The notes under the pieces were generated by a model. It was not told the DNA's origin and did no database searches. It saw only the letters and a list, made by a program, of their open reading frames with translations. The position numbers and the translations under genes were made by a program. Positions 29,001 to 37,845 of a DNA stretch of 64,000 nt are shown here, one piece after another. Positions within the stretch are counted from its first letter, which is position 1. Every line of letters begins with the position of its first letter. The DNA lies in the NCBI RefSeq assembly GCF_000426585.1, contig NZ_AUFQ01000018.1:1-64000 (forward strand). Reading direction: 5' to 3'. The stretch is from Segatella baroniae DSM 16972 = JCM 13447 (lineage in GTDB: Bacteria; Bacteroidota; Bacteroidia; Bacteroidales; Bacteroidaceae).

Positions 29001-29405
29001 GTGAACGTGCTGGAGTCGCTCTATCCCACCAATGAATACCGCAACCGCCTGTCGAAGTACTACAAGAACAGGTGGACGGCGGACAATCCCACCAACCGAT
29101 ATCCCAGCGGCGTGAACCCCACGAACTACGGCGGGCAGTATGTGGTCAACTCCCTGACGGTGGTGGACGCCTCTTTCCTCCGAATCAAGAACGTCAACCT
29201 CACCTACGACATACCCCTGAAGAGCCACAAGATACTGTGGGCGGCGCAGGCCTACGTGTCGGTGGACAACCTGCATACGTTCACGAGCTACGACGGGTTC
29301 GATCCGGACGCCAGTGTGACAGGGTCTTCCAGCGTGTCAAAAGTCAACTACAACAGCTATCCCCTCTCCAGAACGATTCGCTTTGGAGTGAACCTGACCT
29401 TTTAA
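26085..29405 (+). CDS. SusC/RagA-type TonB-linked transporter with STN signalling domain
   Basis: 1106 residues, about 100 longer than the other two SusC proteins here because of an N-terminal STN domain (about 28-100, LTFNVNNVSVKQAMAQLKK, YEIKGKNIVV). A CarboxypepD_reg-like domain (about 120-200), TonB box region LNEVVVIGYGAVKKSDL, plug (about 215-330, DGMPGIDPSSINADDV, VLKDASAAAIYG) and barrel follow. STN domains contact FecR in the periplasm, so this protein both imports the glycan and reports it. It follows fecR after 37 bases and is followed 12 bases later by SusD. Confidence 0.95.
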   Translation: MKRKTMHRFDQRLLLTICLTFLVGVTSFAQRLTFNVNNVSVKQAMAQLKKQTGYSFVFYAEDVDVDRTVSVKADRADLTQIVNQILVNQHVNYEIKGKNIVVNKAHGPQNPMDNAATGAKRKVSGRIVDAAGEPIIGATVKEGTRNATVTDMDGNYTFYVTDGNAKLYVSYVGYEPRTVRLSESSLIRMQEDTESLNEVVVIGYGAVKKSDLTGSVVSVGEGKFAEGVTTNAFQMINGKAAGVNISQTNSAPGASTKIQIRGAGSINSSNDALVVVDGMPGIDPSSINADDVKSIEVLKDASAAAIYGTRAANGVVLITTKSGTKSALRVKFGAEMGLQSVAKRMKVLNGRDYMETLNALRAEANHPDGAIYSQNQINSVGRGTDWQDEIFRNGAPVQNYKFGFAGGGEKHTFYLGLGVMDQQGLVKQSKLTKYNVRANLDLTPTAFLRFKFNMNYTRNDGTSIFEGAGVNENAGVINSAIQFDPTLPVGRNPETGRYYRNDYISLDNPLAILKGIDTDRHSNNAYGTLSMEVEPLKNLVLTARVGATVNSYINNFYRSRETMSGLASGGVANKRSGESTQWLAEMLLNYSRTFHEIHDFSVMFGTTYEQFQSEYVTGNASGFLSDVLGYNNMHSGDTLNGDDVYSFKSRNRLHGLLGRFNYNLRDRYLLTASFRYDGTSRFSKNHKYAFFPSMALAWRVSEEPFMKPLKHLTSMKLRLGYGRLGNQGIGNYATIQTLVAGGSAVFGNSLSQGLVPARLPNPNLRWETTEEYNVGVDFGFFNNRVSGSVDFFVRNTKDQLFDKPLPSAIGFYSVKVNAGNVRNSGLDLVLNTVNVHSKRLGWETSFNLSLLKNEVKSLPAYMPQLITGDIASFVSGFNITRVGDPIYSFYGFKVDGIFQKGDDIAHSAQPNAHPGDLKFHNYNDDNAITSEDRTILGKPFPDVTFGITNTFKYKNFTLGVFLQGVYGISTLDVNVLESLYPTNEYRNRLSKYYKNRWTADNPTNRYPSGVNPTNYGGQYVVNSLTVVDASFLRIKNVNLTYDIPLKSHKILWAAQAYVSVDNLHTFTSYDGFDPDASVTGSSSVSKVNYNSYPLSRTIRFGVNLTF

Positions 29406-29417
29406 TATGTGCCAACT

Positions 29418-30914
29418 ATGAGACATTCAAAATTATTGTTATCGCTTTTAGCCGTGTCTTTCTGCGTGTCGTTGTCGGGCTGCAAGGATTTTCTGGATGA
29501 GAAAGTATATACGGAATACGACCCGTCGGCTCTCCTGAAGGAGCAGAACGGCGTTGCGGCCCTGCTGGCCGGAGCCTATTCGAGGTCGAGAATCGTGCAG
29601 TATGACAGCAGAAACTACACCTATCTGTTCAATGAGTTCATCACCGATGTCGCCTTCGAGACGGGCGGTGGACTGGAACGCAACGCGGCGCCGTTCATCA
29701 ACTACACCTGGTCGGTGGACGACCAGCTGCTGAACAGTTTCTGGACCAAGATGTATTCTGCCATTTCGAGCGCCAACTCGGTGCTCGCCGTCACGTCGGG
29801 CCTGTCGGGCATTTCGGAAGAGAGGCTCAACTCCATCTGTGGCGAGGCCCGTTTCATCCGCTCTTCGTCCTATTATTTCCTGTACAACCTCTTCGGAACG
29901 GTACCCATCATCGAGATTCCGGACGGTGCCTCGCCCGACGAGATAGAAGAGATAGGCCGTTCCACGCCGCGGGCGACACACGAAGCGATGGTGAAGTACA
30001 TGGAGGACGACCTTGCTTTCGCGACGGAACATCTGCCGGTGAAGGAGGAACCCATCGGGAGTGCCACGAAAGGAGCCGCGTTGGGCGTGCTGACCAAGCT
30101 CTACATGCACGAGAAGAACTGGGAGAAGGTGGTGGCCACCACGCAGAAGATTGTCGACCTCGGCCATTATTCGCTTTATGACGACTATACCAAGCTCTTT
30201 ACGGTGGAGGGCGAAACGAACCGGGAGTTCATCTACAGGGCCCCCTGCCTGGCCCAGAGCGGCTATGCCAACAACTACATGGCCCACGCTTTCCCGCCCA
30301 ACTATCCCGTTCAGAGCAACTGGGCCAACTTCGGCGCGCAGTTCCGCACCTACACCGCGTTCTACGACACCTTCGAGGCCGACGACGCGCGGCGGAAACT
30401 GCTCATTACGCACTACACGAACCAGTCGGGCAATGAAGTGGAACTGCTGCGTGACGCCAGCGGCAACGCGCTGAACAATGTCCGTAGCTTCAAGTACTGG
30501 CCCGACCCCAATGCCGTTGGGGAACACATGGGCAACGACATCGTGTACGTCAGATATGCCGACATCCTCCTTTGCAGGGCCGAGGCCTTGAACGAATTGC
30601 AAGGGCCCAACGACGAGAGCGTGAAACTCATCAACTTGGTTCGTAAAAGGGCGCAAACGAGCCTCATATCGCTTAGCTTTTACACTGCAAAAGAGCAGCT
30701 TCGAGACTTCATTTTGGCTGAGAGGGGAAGGGAATTCTATACCGAAGGCTTGCGAAGGGAGGATCTCATACGCCATGGGAAACTGATTTCCAACGCAAGG
30801 GCAAGGGGAAAGAACGCGCAGGAATACCAGACGCTCTACCCCATCCCACTGCGACAGCTGGAGGGCAACAAGAACCTGCGGCAGAATCCGGGCTACGAGA
30901 AGGCCGGAAACTGA
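29418..30914 (+). CDS. SusD/RagB-type surface glycan-binding lipoprotein (second PUL)
   Basis: 498 residues from the ATG at 29418; a GTG three codons earlier is possible but the ATG opens a clean lipoprotein signal (Cys22 in LSGCKDFLDE). SusD features: ARFIRSSSYYFLYNLFGTVPI near 145-165, VRYADILLCRAEALNEL, IRKRAQ-like VRKRAQTSLI, and a closing LYPIPLRQLEGNKNLRQNPGY. It is the partner of the SusC that ends 12 bases upstream. The next gene is a sulfatase 29 bases downstream. Confidence 0.93.
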   Translation: MRHSKLLLSLLAVSFCVSLSGCKDFLDEKVYTEYDPSALLKEQNGVAALLAGAYSRSRIVQYDSRNYTYLFNEFITDVAFETGGGLERNAAPFINYTWSVDDQLLNSFWTKMYSAISSANSVLAVTSGLSGISEERLNSICGEARFIRSSSYYFLYNLFGTVPIIEIPDGASPDEIEEIGRSTPRATHEAMVKYMEDDLAFATEHLPVKEEPIGSATKGAALGVLTKLYMHEKNWEKVVATTQKIVDLGHYSLYDDYTKLFTVEGETNREFIYRAPCLAQSGYANNYMAHAFPPNYPVQSNWANFGAQFRTYTAFYDTFEADDARRKLLITHYTNQSGNEVELLRDASGNALNNVRSFKYWPDPNAVGEHMGNDIVYVRYADILLCRAEALNELQGPNDESVKLINLVRKRAQTSLISLSFYTAKEQLRDFILAERGREFYTEGLRREDLIRHGKLISNARARGKNAQEYQTLYPIPLRQLEGNKNLRQNPGYEKAGN

Positions 30915-30943
30915 GCCGGATGTTTCACCTCAAAATAACGACA

Positions 30944-32494
30944 ATGAACGATCCAAGACTTTATTCTTTCCTGTTGGCGTCCGCCTCTGCCGCCTCTGTC
31001 ATGGCGGCGGGCGGGGCCGGCGACCCACAGCCGGCTGAACGGCCCAACATCATCCTCTTCATGGTGGACGACATGGGCTGGCAGGACACGTCGGTGCCGT
31101 TCTGGACGCAGGCGACCGAACTGAACAGAAGGTATGAGACGCCCAACATGGAGCGGCTGGCAGCACAGGGCATGCTCTTCACGCAGGCCTATGCGTGCCC
31201 CATCAGCTCGCCGAGCCGGTGCAGCATGATGACGGGGGCCAATGCCGTGCGCCATCGGGTGACCAACTGGACGCTCGAAAAGGGGGCGACGACCGACGAA
31301 AGGGACGACAGCCTCGTGCCACCCGACTGGAACTACAACGGCATCTGCCAGACCGAGGGCGTCGACCACGCCTATCGGGCGGTGTCGTTCGTCGAACTCC
31401 TGCGGCAGAACGGCTACCACACCATCCATTGCGGCAAGGCGCACTGGGGCGCCATCGACACGCCGGGCGAGAATCCCACGCATTTCGGCTTCGAAGTGAA
31501 CATTGCGGGACATGCCGCCGGCGGCCCCGCCACCTATCTCAGCGAAAGGAATTACGGACATAAGAAAGACGGCACGCCCACGTCGCGTTTCGCCGTGCCG
31601 GGACTGGACAGCTATTGGGGCACGGGAACGTTTCTCACCGACGCCTTGACGCGGGAGGCGTTGCACGCCCTCGACCGGGCGAAGGCCTACGGACAGCCCT
31701 TCTATCTCTACATGTCGCACTACGCGGTGCATGTGCCCATAGATCGCGACCAACGCTATTATGCCAAATATATACGAAAAGGGCTTTCGGACAAGGAAGC
31801 GGCCTACGCCTCGCTCGTCGAAGGGATGGACCACAGCCTGGGCGAAGTGCTCGACTGGCTGGAAAGAAACCACGAAGCCGAGCGCACAATCGTGATTTTC
31901 ATGAGCGACAACGGCGGTTATGCCACGGGCAGCCAGTGGCGCGACGAACCGTTGTTCACGCAGAATGCGCCGTTGAAGTGTGGCAAGGGTTCGCTCCACG
32001 AGGGAGGAATCCGCGAGCCGATGATTGTGCGGTGGCCTGGGCGCGTGGTGTCGGGCAGCCGGTGCGACCGCTATGTGATGATAGAGGACTTCTACCCCAC
32101 TATCCTTGAGATGGCGGGCGTCAGGAATTACAAGGTGCCGCAGACGGTGGACGGCAGGAGTTTCGTGCCGTTGCTGATGGGGACGGGCGATCCGTCGCGC
32201 GGTCGCAGTCTGGTGTGGAACTATCCCAACGTGTGGGGCAACACAGGACCGGCCATCAGCCTGAACTGTGCCATCCGAAAGGACGATTGGAAACTCATCT
32301 ACAGTTACAAGACGGGAAAGAAGGAATTGTATAATATCCCGCAGGACATCGGCGAGAAGAACGATTTGGCCGCCCGTCATCCGCAAATCGTCCGCTCTCT
32401 TTCCCATGAACTGGGCAGCTATCTCCGTAAAAACAATGGACAGCGGCCTACGGTCAAAGCGACCGGAAAGCCCTGTCCATGGCCGGATGAATAG
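30944..32494 (+). CDS. S1-family sulfatase (serine-type)
   Basis: 516 residues from the Met at 30944, which opens a signal peptide (about 1-23); the open frame extends eight codons further. Sulfatase features: metal ligands Asp42-Asp43 in MVDDMGWQD; the formylglycine site Ser88-Ser89-Pro90-Ser91-Arg92, a serine-type site that needs a radical SAM anSME maturase; HYAVHVPID; the MSDNGGYAT metal motif; and HEGGIREPMIVRWPG. It removes sulfate esters from an imported or surface glycan; S1 subfamily and substrate cannot be told by eye. It is the only hydrolase in this PUL inside the window. No maturase gene is in the window. Confidence 0.92.
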   Translation: MNDPRLYSFLLASASAASVMAAGGAGDPQPAERPNIILFMVDDMGWQDTSVPFWTQATELNRRYETPNMERLAAQGMLFTQAYACPISSPSRCSMMTGANAVRHRVTNWTLEKGATTDERDDSLVPPDWNYNGICQTEGVDHAYRAVSFVELLRQNGYHTIHCGKAHWGAIDTPGENPTHFGFEVNIAGHAAGGPATYLSERNYGHKKDGTPTSRFAVPGLDSYWGTGTFLTDALTREALHALDRAKAYGQPFYLYMSHYAVHVPIDRDQRYYAKYIRKGLSDKEAAYASLVEGMDHSLGEVLDWLERNHEAERTIVIFMSDNGGYATGSQWRDEPLFTQNAPLKCGKGSLHEGGIREPMIVRWPGRVVSGSRCDRYVMIEDFYPTILEMAGVRNYKVPQTVDGRSFVPLLMGTGDPSRGRSLVWNYPNVWGNTGPAISLNCAIRKDDWKLIYSYKTGKKELYNIPQDIGEKNDLAARHPQIVRSLSHELGSYLRKNNGQRPTVKATGKPCPWPDE

Positions 32495-32660
32495 CTGGCC
32501 TCCCCCGGCCCCTCCAGAAGGAGGGGAGAACTATCAGTTTCAACCCGTCAGGAAAGCCCTCCCTACGGGGGAGAATTTGGGAGAGGCCGCTGTGGCAGGT
32601 TGTTCTCCCCTCCTTCTGGAGGGGGCGGGGGAGGCCAGTTTTCTGGGGAGGCCAGCTGCT
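32495..32660. repeat. 37-base inverted repeat between convergent sulfatase and GH3
   Basis: Arms at 32495-32531 and 32602-32638 are reverse complements with one mismatch, beginning CTGGCCTCCCCC on the left. The loop is about 70 bases. It probably acts as a two-way terminator. The left arm matches the sequence after nadA (24184 onward). Confidence 0.75.
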
Positions 32661-34952
32661 TTATAAGCCTGTTACTGTAAACCTCTTCGTTTCCACGTCG
32701 CGGCTGTTGGGCCCCACCATGACCTCAAAGTCGCCGGGTTCGCAGACGAAGTCGAGGTTGGCGTCGTAGAACTTCAACAGTGAGGCGTCGATGGTGAAGC
32801 TCACGGCGCGGGTTTCGCCCTGCTTCAGGTGGACGCGCTCGAAGTCCTTCAGTTCCTTCACGGGCCGCACGACGCTGCCCACGAGGTCGCGGATGTAGAG
32901 CTGCACGACTTCGTCGGCGTCGCGCCGGCCCGTGTTGGTCACGTCGACGGTGGCCGTCAGCGTGCCGTCGGCCTGCATGGTGTCGGCCGAAAGGCGCAGG
33001 TTGGCATACCTGAACGTCGTGTAGCTCAGTCCGTAGCCGAAGGGGAAGAGCGGTTCGTTGTCGATGTCGAGGTAGTTGCTGCGGAACTTTGAGAACCATT
33101 TGCCCGGTTCCAGCGGGCGTCCCGTGTTGAAGTGGTTGTAGTAGAGCGGAATCTGGCCCACGCTCTTGGGCATGGTGACGGTGAGTTTGCCGCTCGGCAC
33201 GCGGTCGCCGAAGAGCACGTCGCAGATGGCGTCGCCCGCCTCGGAGCCGCCGAACCACACGTTGAGGATGGTGGAGAAGTGCTCCGTCTCCCACGTCATG
33301 ACCGTCGCCCGGCCCGAGAAGTTGACCAGCACGACGGGTTTGCCCGTGGCTTTCAGCGCAAGGAGCAGCCGTCGCTGGGCCTCGGGCAGTGTCAGGTCGC
33401 TGCGGCTGCCGCACTCGCCGCTCATTTCCGATGTCTCGCCGACGGCCGCCACGATGACGTCGGCCTCACGGGCCACGCCGACGGCCTCTTCGAGCATTTG
33501 CTCCGCCGTGCGTTCGTCGCGTATCTCTCGGCCAAACATCGAGCCGTTGGCCTCTATCTGCTTGTCGTCCATGATGTTGCTGCCCTTGGCGTAGGTCACG
33601 ATGGCCTTGCCCTTCACGGCGTCCTTCATGGCCTGGAAGAGGCTCTTGCACTTGTCGAAGGCCACGGCCACGCTCCAAGTGCCCGGCATGTTGGCGGGGG
33701 TGTCGCCCAACGGGCCGACGAGGGCTATCCTACCTTGTCTGCGGAGGGGCAGCGTCAGGTCGTCGTTCTTCAACAATACGAAACTCTCGGCGGCCACGCG
33801 GCGTGCGTCGGCCCGGTGCTGGGGCGTGTAGATGTCCTTCGCGGGCCGCTTCTTGTCGAGATAGCGGTAGGGGTCGTCGAAGAGTCCCAGCTTGTATTTG
33901 GCCTCCAGGACGCGGCGACAGGCCCTGTCGATGGACGCCATCGTCACCTTTCCTTCCTTCAGGTTCTTCTCAAGCGTGCCGATGAAGCCGTCGGCCACCA
34001 TGTCCATGTCGGTGCCGGCGTTGAGCGCGAGGGCCGAAACCTGCTGCAAGTCGCCCATGCCGTGGGCCGTCATCTCGGAGATGGCCGTGTAGTCGGTCAC
34101 GACGAAGCCGTCCCAGCCCCATCGGTTGCGCAGCACGTCGGTCAGCAACCAGCGGTTGGCCGTGGCGGGAATGCCGTCCACCACGTTGAAGGACGTCATG
34201 AACGAGCCTGCGCCGGCCTTAGCGGCAGCCTCATAAGGCGGAAAATATTCGTTGAACATGCGCCAGCGACTCATGTCGACGGTGTTGTAGTCGCGTCCGG
34301 CCTCAGCCCCGCCATACAGCGCGAAGTGCTTCACGCAAGCCATGACGGTGTTCTTCAGGCTTAGGTCGTCGCCCTGATAACCCTTCACCATGGCCCGTGC
34401 GATGGCCGAACCGAGAAAGGGGTCTTCGCCGTTGCCTTCGGCCATGCGGCCCCACCGCGGGTCGCGGCAGATGTCGACCATCGGCGAGAAAGTCCAGCAA
34501 ATGCCGTCGGCGCTGGCCTCCACGGCAGCCACGCGGGCCGCGTTCTCCACCGCCTGCATGTCCCATGTGCACGAAATGGCCAGCGGAATGGGGAACACCG
34601 TCTCGTAGCCGTGGATGACATCCATGCCGAAGATGAGCGGAATCCTGAGCCGGCTCTGTTCGACGGCCACCTTCTGCATCTCGCGTATCTGTTCGACGCC
34701 CTTGAGGTTGAAGAGTCCTCCGACGGCCCCCCTGCGTATCTTTTCGGCCACGCCGCTGCTCTTGGCCTGTCCGGTGACGATGTCGCCGCTGACGGGCAGG
34801 TTGAGTTGTCCCAACTTCTCCTGCAAGGTCATGCGGCCCATGAGGTTGTCGATGAAGCGATTCATTTTAGTCGGGCCGGCCTGTTGCGCCACGGCGGGCG
34901 ACAGCGCGAGGCCCATTGCCAGGGCGGCCCACAGCTTTTTGCAATTTGTCAT
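32661..34952 (-). CDS. GH3 family beta-glucosidase (third PUL)
   Basis: 763 residues with a signal peptide ending SPAVAQQ. BglX-like three-domain GH3: N-terminal barrel with IFGMDVIHGYETVFPIPLA, CVKHFALYGGAEAGRDYN, and nucleophile Asp287 in FVVTDYTA; C-terminal sandwich with AAVGETSEMSGECGSR (acid loop) and VLVNFSGRATV; fibronectin III-like end. Encoded 57 bases downstream of a GH144 gene in a SusC-SusD-GH144-GH3 operon, it is the likely beta-1,2-glucosidase that cuts sophoro-oligosaccharides to glucose. The family alone does not fix linkage; the context does the work. Confidence 0.9.
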   Translation of the reverse strand: MTNCKKLWAALAMGLALSPAVAQQAGPTKMNRFIDNLMGRMTLQEKLGQLNLPVSGDIVTGQAKSSGVAEKIRRGAVGGLFNLKGVEQIREMQKVAVEQSRLRIPLIFGMDVIHGYETVFPIPLAISCTWDMQAVENAARVAAVEASADGICWTFSPMVDICRDPRWGRMAEGNGEDPFLGSAIARAMVKGYQGDDLSLKNTVMACVKHFALYGGAEAGRDYNTVDMSRWRMFNEYFPPYEAAAKAGAGSFMTSFNVVDGIPATANRWLLTDVLRNRWGWDGFVVTDYTAISEMTAHGMGDLQQVSALALNAGTDMDMVADGFIGTLEKNLKEGKVTMASIDRACRRVLEAKYKLGLFDDPYRYLDKKRPAKDIYTPQHRADARRVAAESFVLLKNDDLTLPLRRQGRIALVGPLGDTPANMPGTWSVAVAFDKCKSLFQAMKDAVKGKAIVTYAKGSNIMDDKQIEANGSMFGREIRDERTAEQMLEEAVGVAREADVIVAAVGETSEMSGECGSRSDLTLPEAQRRLLLALKATGKPVVLVNFSGRATVMTWETEHFSTILNVWFGGSEAGDAICDVLFGDRVPSGKLTVTMPKSVGQIPLYYNHFNTGRPLEPGKWFSKFRSNYLDIDNEPLFPFGYGLSYTTFRYANLRLSADTMQADGTLTATVDVTNTGRRDADEVVQLYIRDLVGSVVRPVKELKDFERVHLKQGETRAVSFTIDASLLKFYDANLDFVCEPGDFEVMVGPNSRDVETKRFTVTGL

Positions 34953-35009
34953 TTTGAAAGAGTTTTTTGATTGATAGAATCGGTCGGACGAGCCTGACCG
35001 GTTTGATTG

Positions 35010-36365
35010 TCAATGGTTGATTCCCAGTTTGTCGAGTCCCCGCCTCACTTCGGGGCAACTCATGAAAAGCCGCCACAGCAGTCCGGTGCGGTGGTTTTCG
35101 ATCATGGGCGCGATGGTGCACTGGTCGATGGCCAGATAACGCTTCACCGTCCATCCGGCCGTCTCGGAGAAGGCGTCGTAGAATCCATACTTGCCCCAAA
35201 TCCAAGTGCCTTTCTTGTAAAAGCCCTTGAGCGCGGCCATCGATTCCGTGGGTGTGTAGGGAAACGACGAGAGGGCGGCCGTGGGCGTGATGACGCCCAA
35301 GTCGTTGGCGGGCGCGTGGGCGCTGTAGCCGCCGACGGAATAGCTGGCGGTCAGCCCCCAGCAGTCTTTGCCGTAGCCCTTGAATCGCTTGGGGTTGGCC
35401 ACGCAATAGGCATAGTCGCTCAGCGCGTGATGGCGCACCACGTCCCAGTAGTTGGCGTAGCGGTCGGCGAGCCTGCGGGGGTCGAGCCCTATCCAGGAGT
35501 AGTGGGCCCAGAAGAGCGGTCCTCCCGTGGCTTCCGCCCCGTTGTGCTTCAGTTCCAGATTGTAGCCGTAGGGCGCCGCCGTCGTTCTGATGGCCCCCGA
35601 GCGTGCCCATCCTTTATGGTAGCAGTCGGCCGGTATGCTGTGGGTGGGCGAGGCGGCAGCCAGGATATAGGCAATGAGGCACTCGTTGTAGCCTTCGAGC
35701 GGGAAATCCATCTCCCATCCGTAGTTGGGCGACCAGTGCCAGTAGAGCACTTCACGTCCGCCTCGGGTGTACCAGTCGAACTCCATCGCGCGCCACAGTT
35801 CGTCTATCTTCTCGGCCAGTGCCTTCTCGGCCGCATTGCCATCCTTGAAATACTGCCGCACGCACAGCAGTCCCTGCATGAGGAAACAGCTCTCCACGAG
35901 GTCGCCGCCGTCGTCCTTGGGGCCGAAGGGCTTCACTTTGCCCGTCGGGCCATGGAGCCAGTGGGGCCATACGCCGTGGAAGCGGTCGGCCCGGGCCAGC
36001 CAGTCGACGATGCGTGTGAGGCGGTTGACACCCTGCCTGCGGTCGATGAAACCACGGTCGATGCCCACCAACAGACCCGCAATACCGAAACCACTGCCTC
36101 CCGTGGTCACGACATCCCGGTCGTTTTCGGGATAGACCCCATCGAGATGGATGCGTTCGCGGGCCAGTCCCGATATGGGTTCGGCCCCGTCCCACATGTA
36201 ATTGAGGTGCACCTGCTCGATATAATCGAGCAGGGCGTCGTCGTTGTCGAACGCAGTGGGGCGCGAAGTCGTCGACTCGTGGCTGCCCACGCTGCGTCCG
36301 CCCGATTTACAGGCTGTCGTTGTCAGCATGAACAGGCAGCCGAGGCATACATATTTCAAGTTCAT
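35010..36365 (-). CDS. GH144-type (glucoamylase-domain) lipoprotein, probable beta-1,2-glucan hydrolase
   Basis: 451 residues from the Met at 36365. This start overlaps the SusD stop as ATGA (36362-36365), indicating translational coupling. Lipoprotein signal with Cys19 in TTTACKSGG. The body is an alpha/alpha toroid of the glycoamylase (PF10091) type: YMWDGAEPISGLARERIH, TTGGSGFGIAGLLVGIDRGFI, LVESCFLMQGLL, WHWSPNYGWEM, NECLIAYILAAASPTH, GGPLFWAHYSWIGLDPR, CWGLTASYS and ITPTAALSSFPYTPTESMAALK. In GH144 this set belongs to endo-beta-1,2-glucanases and sophorose-releasing enzymes. The longer upstream frame lies in SusD and is rejected. Confidence 0.85.
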   Translation of the reverse strand: MNLKYVCLGCLFMLTTTACKSGGRSVGSHESTTSRPTAFDNDDALLDYIEQVHLNYMWDGAEPISGLARERIHLDGVYPENDRDVVTTGGSGFGIAGLLVGIDRGFIDRRQGVNRLTRIVDWLARADRFHGVWPHWLHGPTGKVKPFGPKDDGGDLVESCFLMQGLLCVRQYFKDGNAAEKALAEKIDELWRAMEFDWYTRGGREVLYWHWSPNYGWEMDFPLEGYNECLIAYILAAASPTHSIPADCYHKGWARSGAIRTTAAPYGYNLELKHNGAEATGGPLFWAHYSWIGLDPRRLADRYANYWDVVRHHALSDYAYCVANPKRFKGYGKDCWGLTASYSVGGYSAHAPANDLGVITPTAALSSFPYTPTESMAALKGFYKKGTWIWGKYGFYDAFSETAGWTVKRYLAIDQCTIAPMIENHRTGLLWRLFMSCPEVRRGLDKLGINH

Positions 36366-37819
36366 TTCTGGATGGGGGCGTTCTTCAGTGCGGGAACGTT
36401 GGAGAGTTGCGTGAACGGAAGCGGATAATAGGTCTTGTCGGCAGTCCATCCGGCTGCGCCCAACACGCCGGCGGCCTTGCCGGTGCGCACGAGGTCGGCA
36501 TAGCGTTCGCCCCATTCGCCGGCCAACTCCATGCGACGCTCGTCGAGAATCTGGTCGACGGTGACGCCGCTGACGCTCGGCATGGCGGCCCGCAGGCGCA
36601 CTTCATTGAACGGCGCGTCGCCGTTCTTGCCTTGGCGTACTTTGGCCTCGGCGTTCATGAGCAACACATCGGCATAGCGGAAGATGCGCACATTGTTGCC
36701 CGCGCCGTATTTCCACTCCCTTCCGGGCGTGACTTCGCTCTTCGGCGTATACACCTTGCCGTTGAAGAAATCGTTCTTCGTGCCGTCCTTGATGTTGTCG
36801 CCGCTGGGTGTCACGGTGCCGCCGCCCTGAAGGAAGGTCGTCGTGGCCCGGACGGTTTCGCCCCGCTGCTTGGCCCACTGCTCGAAAGCGGCGTAGTAGC
36901 GGATGAAGTTCCAGCCACCCATGGAGCCGGGGCCTTGGAACACGAACCACTGGCCGGCGTCGACCATGTCGCCCGTGGCCTGTCCGAAGTCGGTGCACTG
37001 GCATTCGAAGAGGCTCTCGTCGCAGAGTTTGCCGGGTATCTTGAAGAGTTCGTAGAAATCGGGATAAAGCGTGAACTTCTTGCTGCCGATGATGTCGTCG
37101 GTCAGTTTCTCCACCTGCGCGTAGTCGCCACGGTTCAGCCATATCTTGGCGGCCATCATCCGGGCCGTGTAGGCTGTGACGGCGCCGACGTGCTCCATCT
37201 CGTTGGGCCTCACTTTCCTACAGTTGTCCATGGCGAACTGCAGATCGTCGAGCATGTAGTCCTCCACCAGGGCCTTGGTCGAGCGGGTGAGGTCGGTCTG
37301 GCTGTTGGAAGTGAGGATCGTCACGTCGCCGAAGGCCTGCGTCAGCCGGTAATAGGCGTAAGCCCGCAGAATGCGCACTTCGCCTTGGTAGGCGCGGTTG
37401 GTGGCCAGAAGCGAGGCATCCTTGGTGTTGGCGGCGTATTCGTCGAGCGATGTGAGCGCGGCGTTGGCCACCTTGATGATACCATAATACTGGTTCCACA
37501 TTTCGTTGAGTCCCCAGAAGGTGTTGTCGTACTGATAATTGCCGAAGTTGACGAGCAGCTGCTGGTCGTCGGTGCGCCCCGACCACATGTCGTCGTCGCG
37601 CACGATGCTCAAAGGCAGGATGACCCAGTGCATGGCACCGGTGCGGATTTTGGCGTAGACGCCCGAAACGGGCATGTACATGTTTTCCAGCGCCGTATAG
37701 TCGACGCTCTTTTCGGGCACGCTGTTCTCCGGGTCTTTATCGAGAAAATCGCTGCAGGCCGTCAGCGTGAGGGTTGCGGCTGCAAGGGCAATGCCATAGA
37801 TATATCGTTTGAGTTTCAT
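36362..37819 (-). CDS. SusD/RagB-type surface glycan-binding lipoprotein (third PUL)
   Basis: 485 residues from the Met at 37819 (MKLKRYIYG), with Cys22 in LTLTACSDFLDKDP; 30 further upstream codons overlap the SusC end and are rejected. SusD features: GEVRILRAYAYYRLTQAFGDV, IFRYADVLLMNAEAKVRQG, DQILDERRMELAGEWGERYADLVRTG, and a closing YYPLPFTQLSNVPALKNAP. It follows SusC after 26 bases and is coupled to the GH144 gene by a four-base stop/start overlap. Confidence 0.94.
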   Translation of the reverse strand: MKLKRYIYGIALAAATLTLTACSDFLDKDPENSVPEKSVDYTALENMYMPVSGVYAKIRTGAMHWVILPLSIVRDDDMWSGRTDDQQLLVNFGNYQYDNTFWGLNEMWNQYYGIIKVANAALTSLDEYAANTKDASLLATNRAYQGEVRILRAYAYYRLTQAFGDVTILTSNSQTDLTRSTKALVEDYMLDDLQFAMDNCRKVRPNEMEHVGAVTAYTARMMAAKIWLNRGDYAQVEKLTDDIIGSKKFTLYPDFYELFKIPGKLCDESLFECQCTDFGQATGDMVDAGQWFVFQGPGSMGGWNFIRYYAAFEQWAKQRGETVRATTTFLQGGGTVTPSGDNIKDGTKNDFFNGKVYTPKSEVTPGREWKYGAGNNVRIFRYADVLLMNAEAKVRQGKNGDAPFNEVRLRAAMPSVSGVTVDQILDERRMELAGEWGERYADLVRTGKAAGVLGAAGWTADKTYYPLPFTQLSNVPALKNAPIQK

Positions 37820-37845
37820 AAAACGTCGGTATTGTAAAGTAAAGG

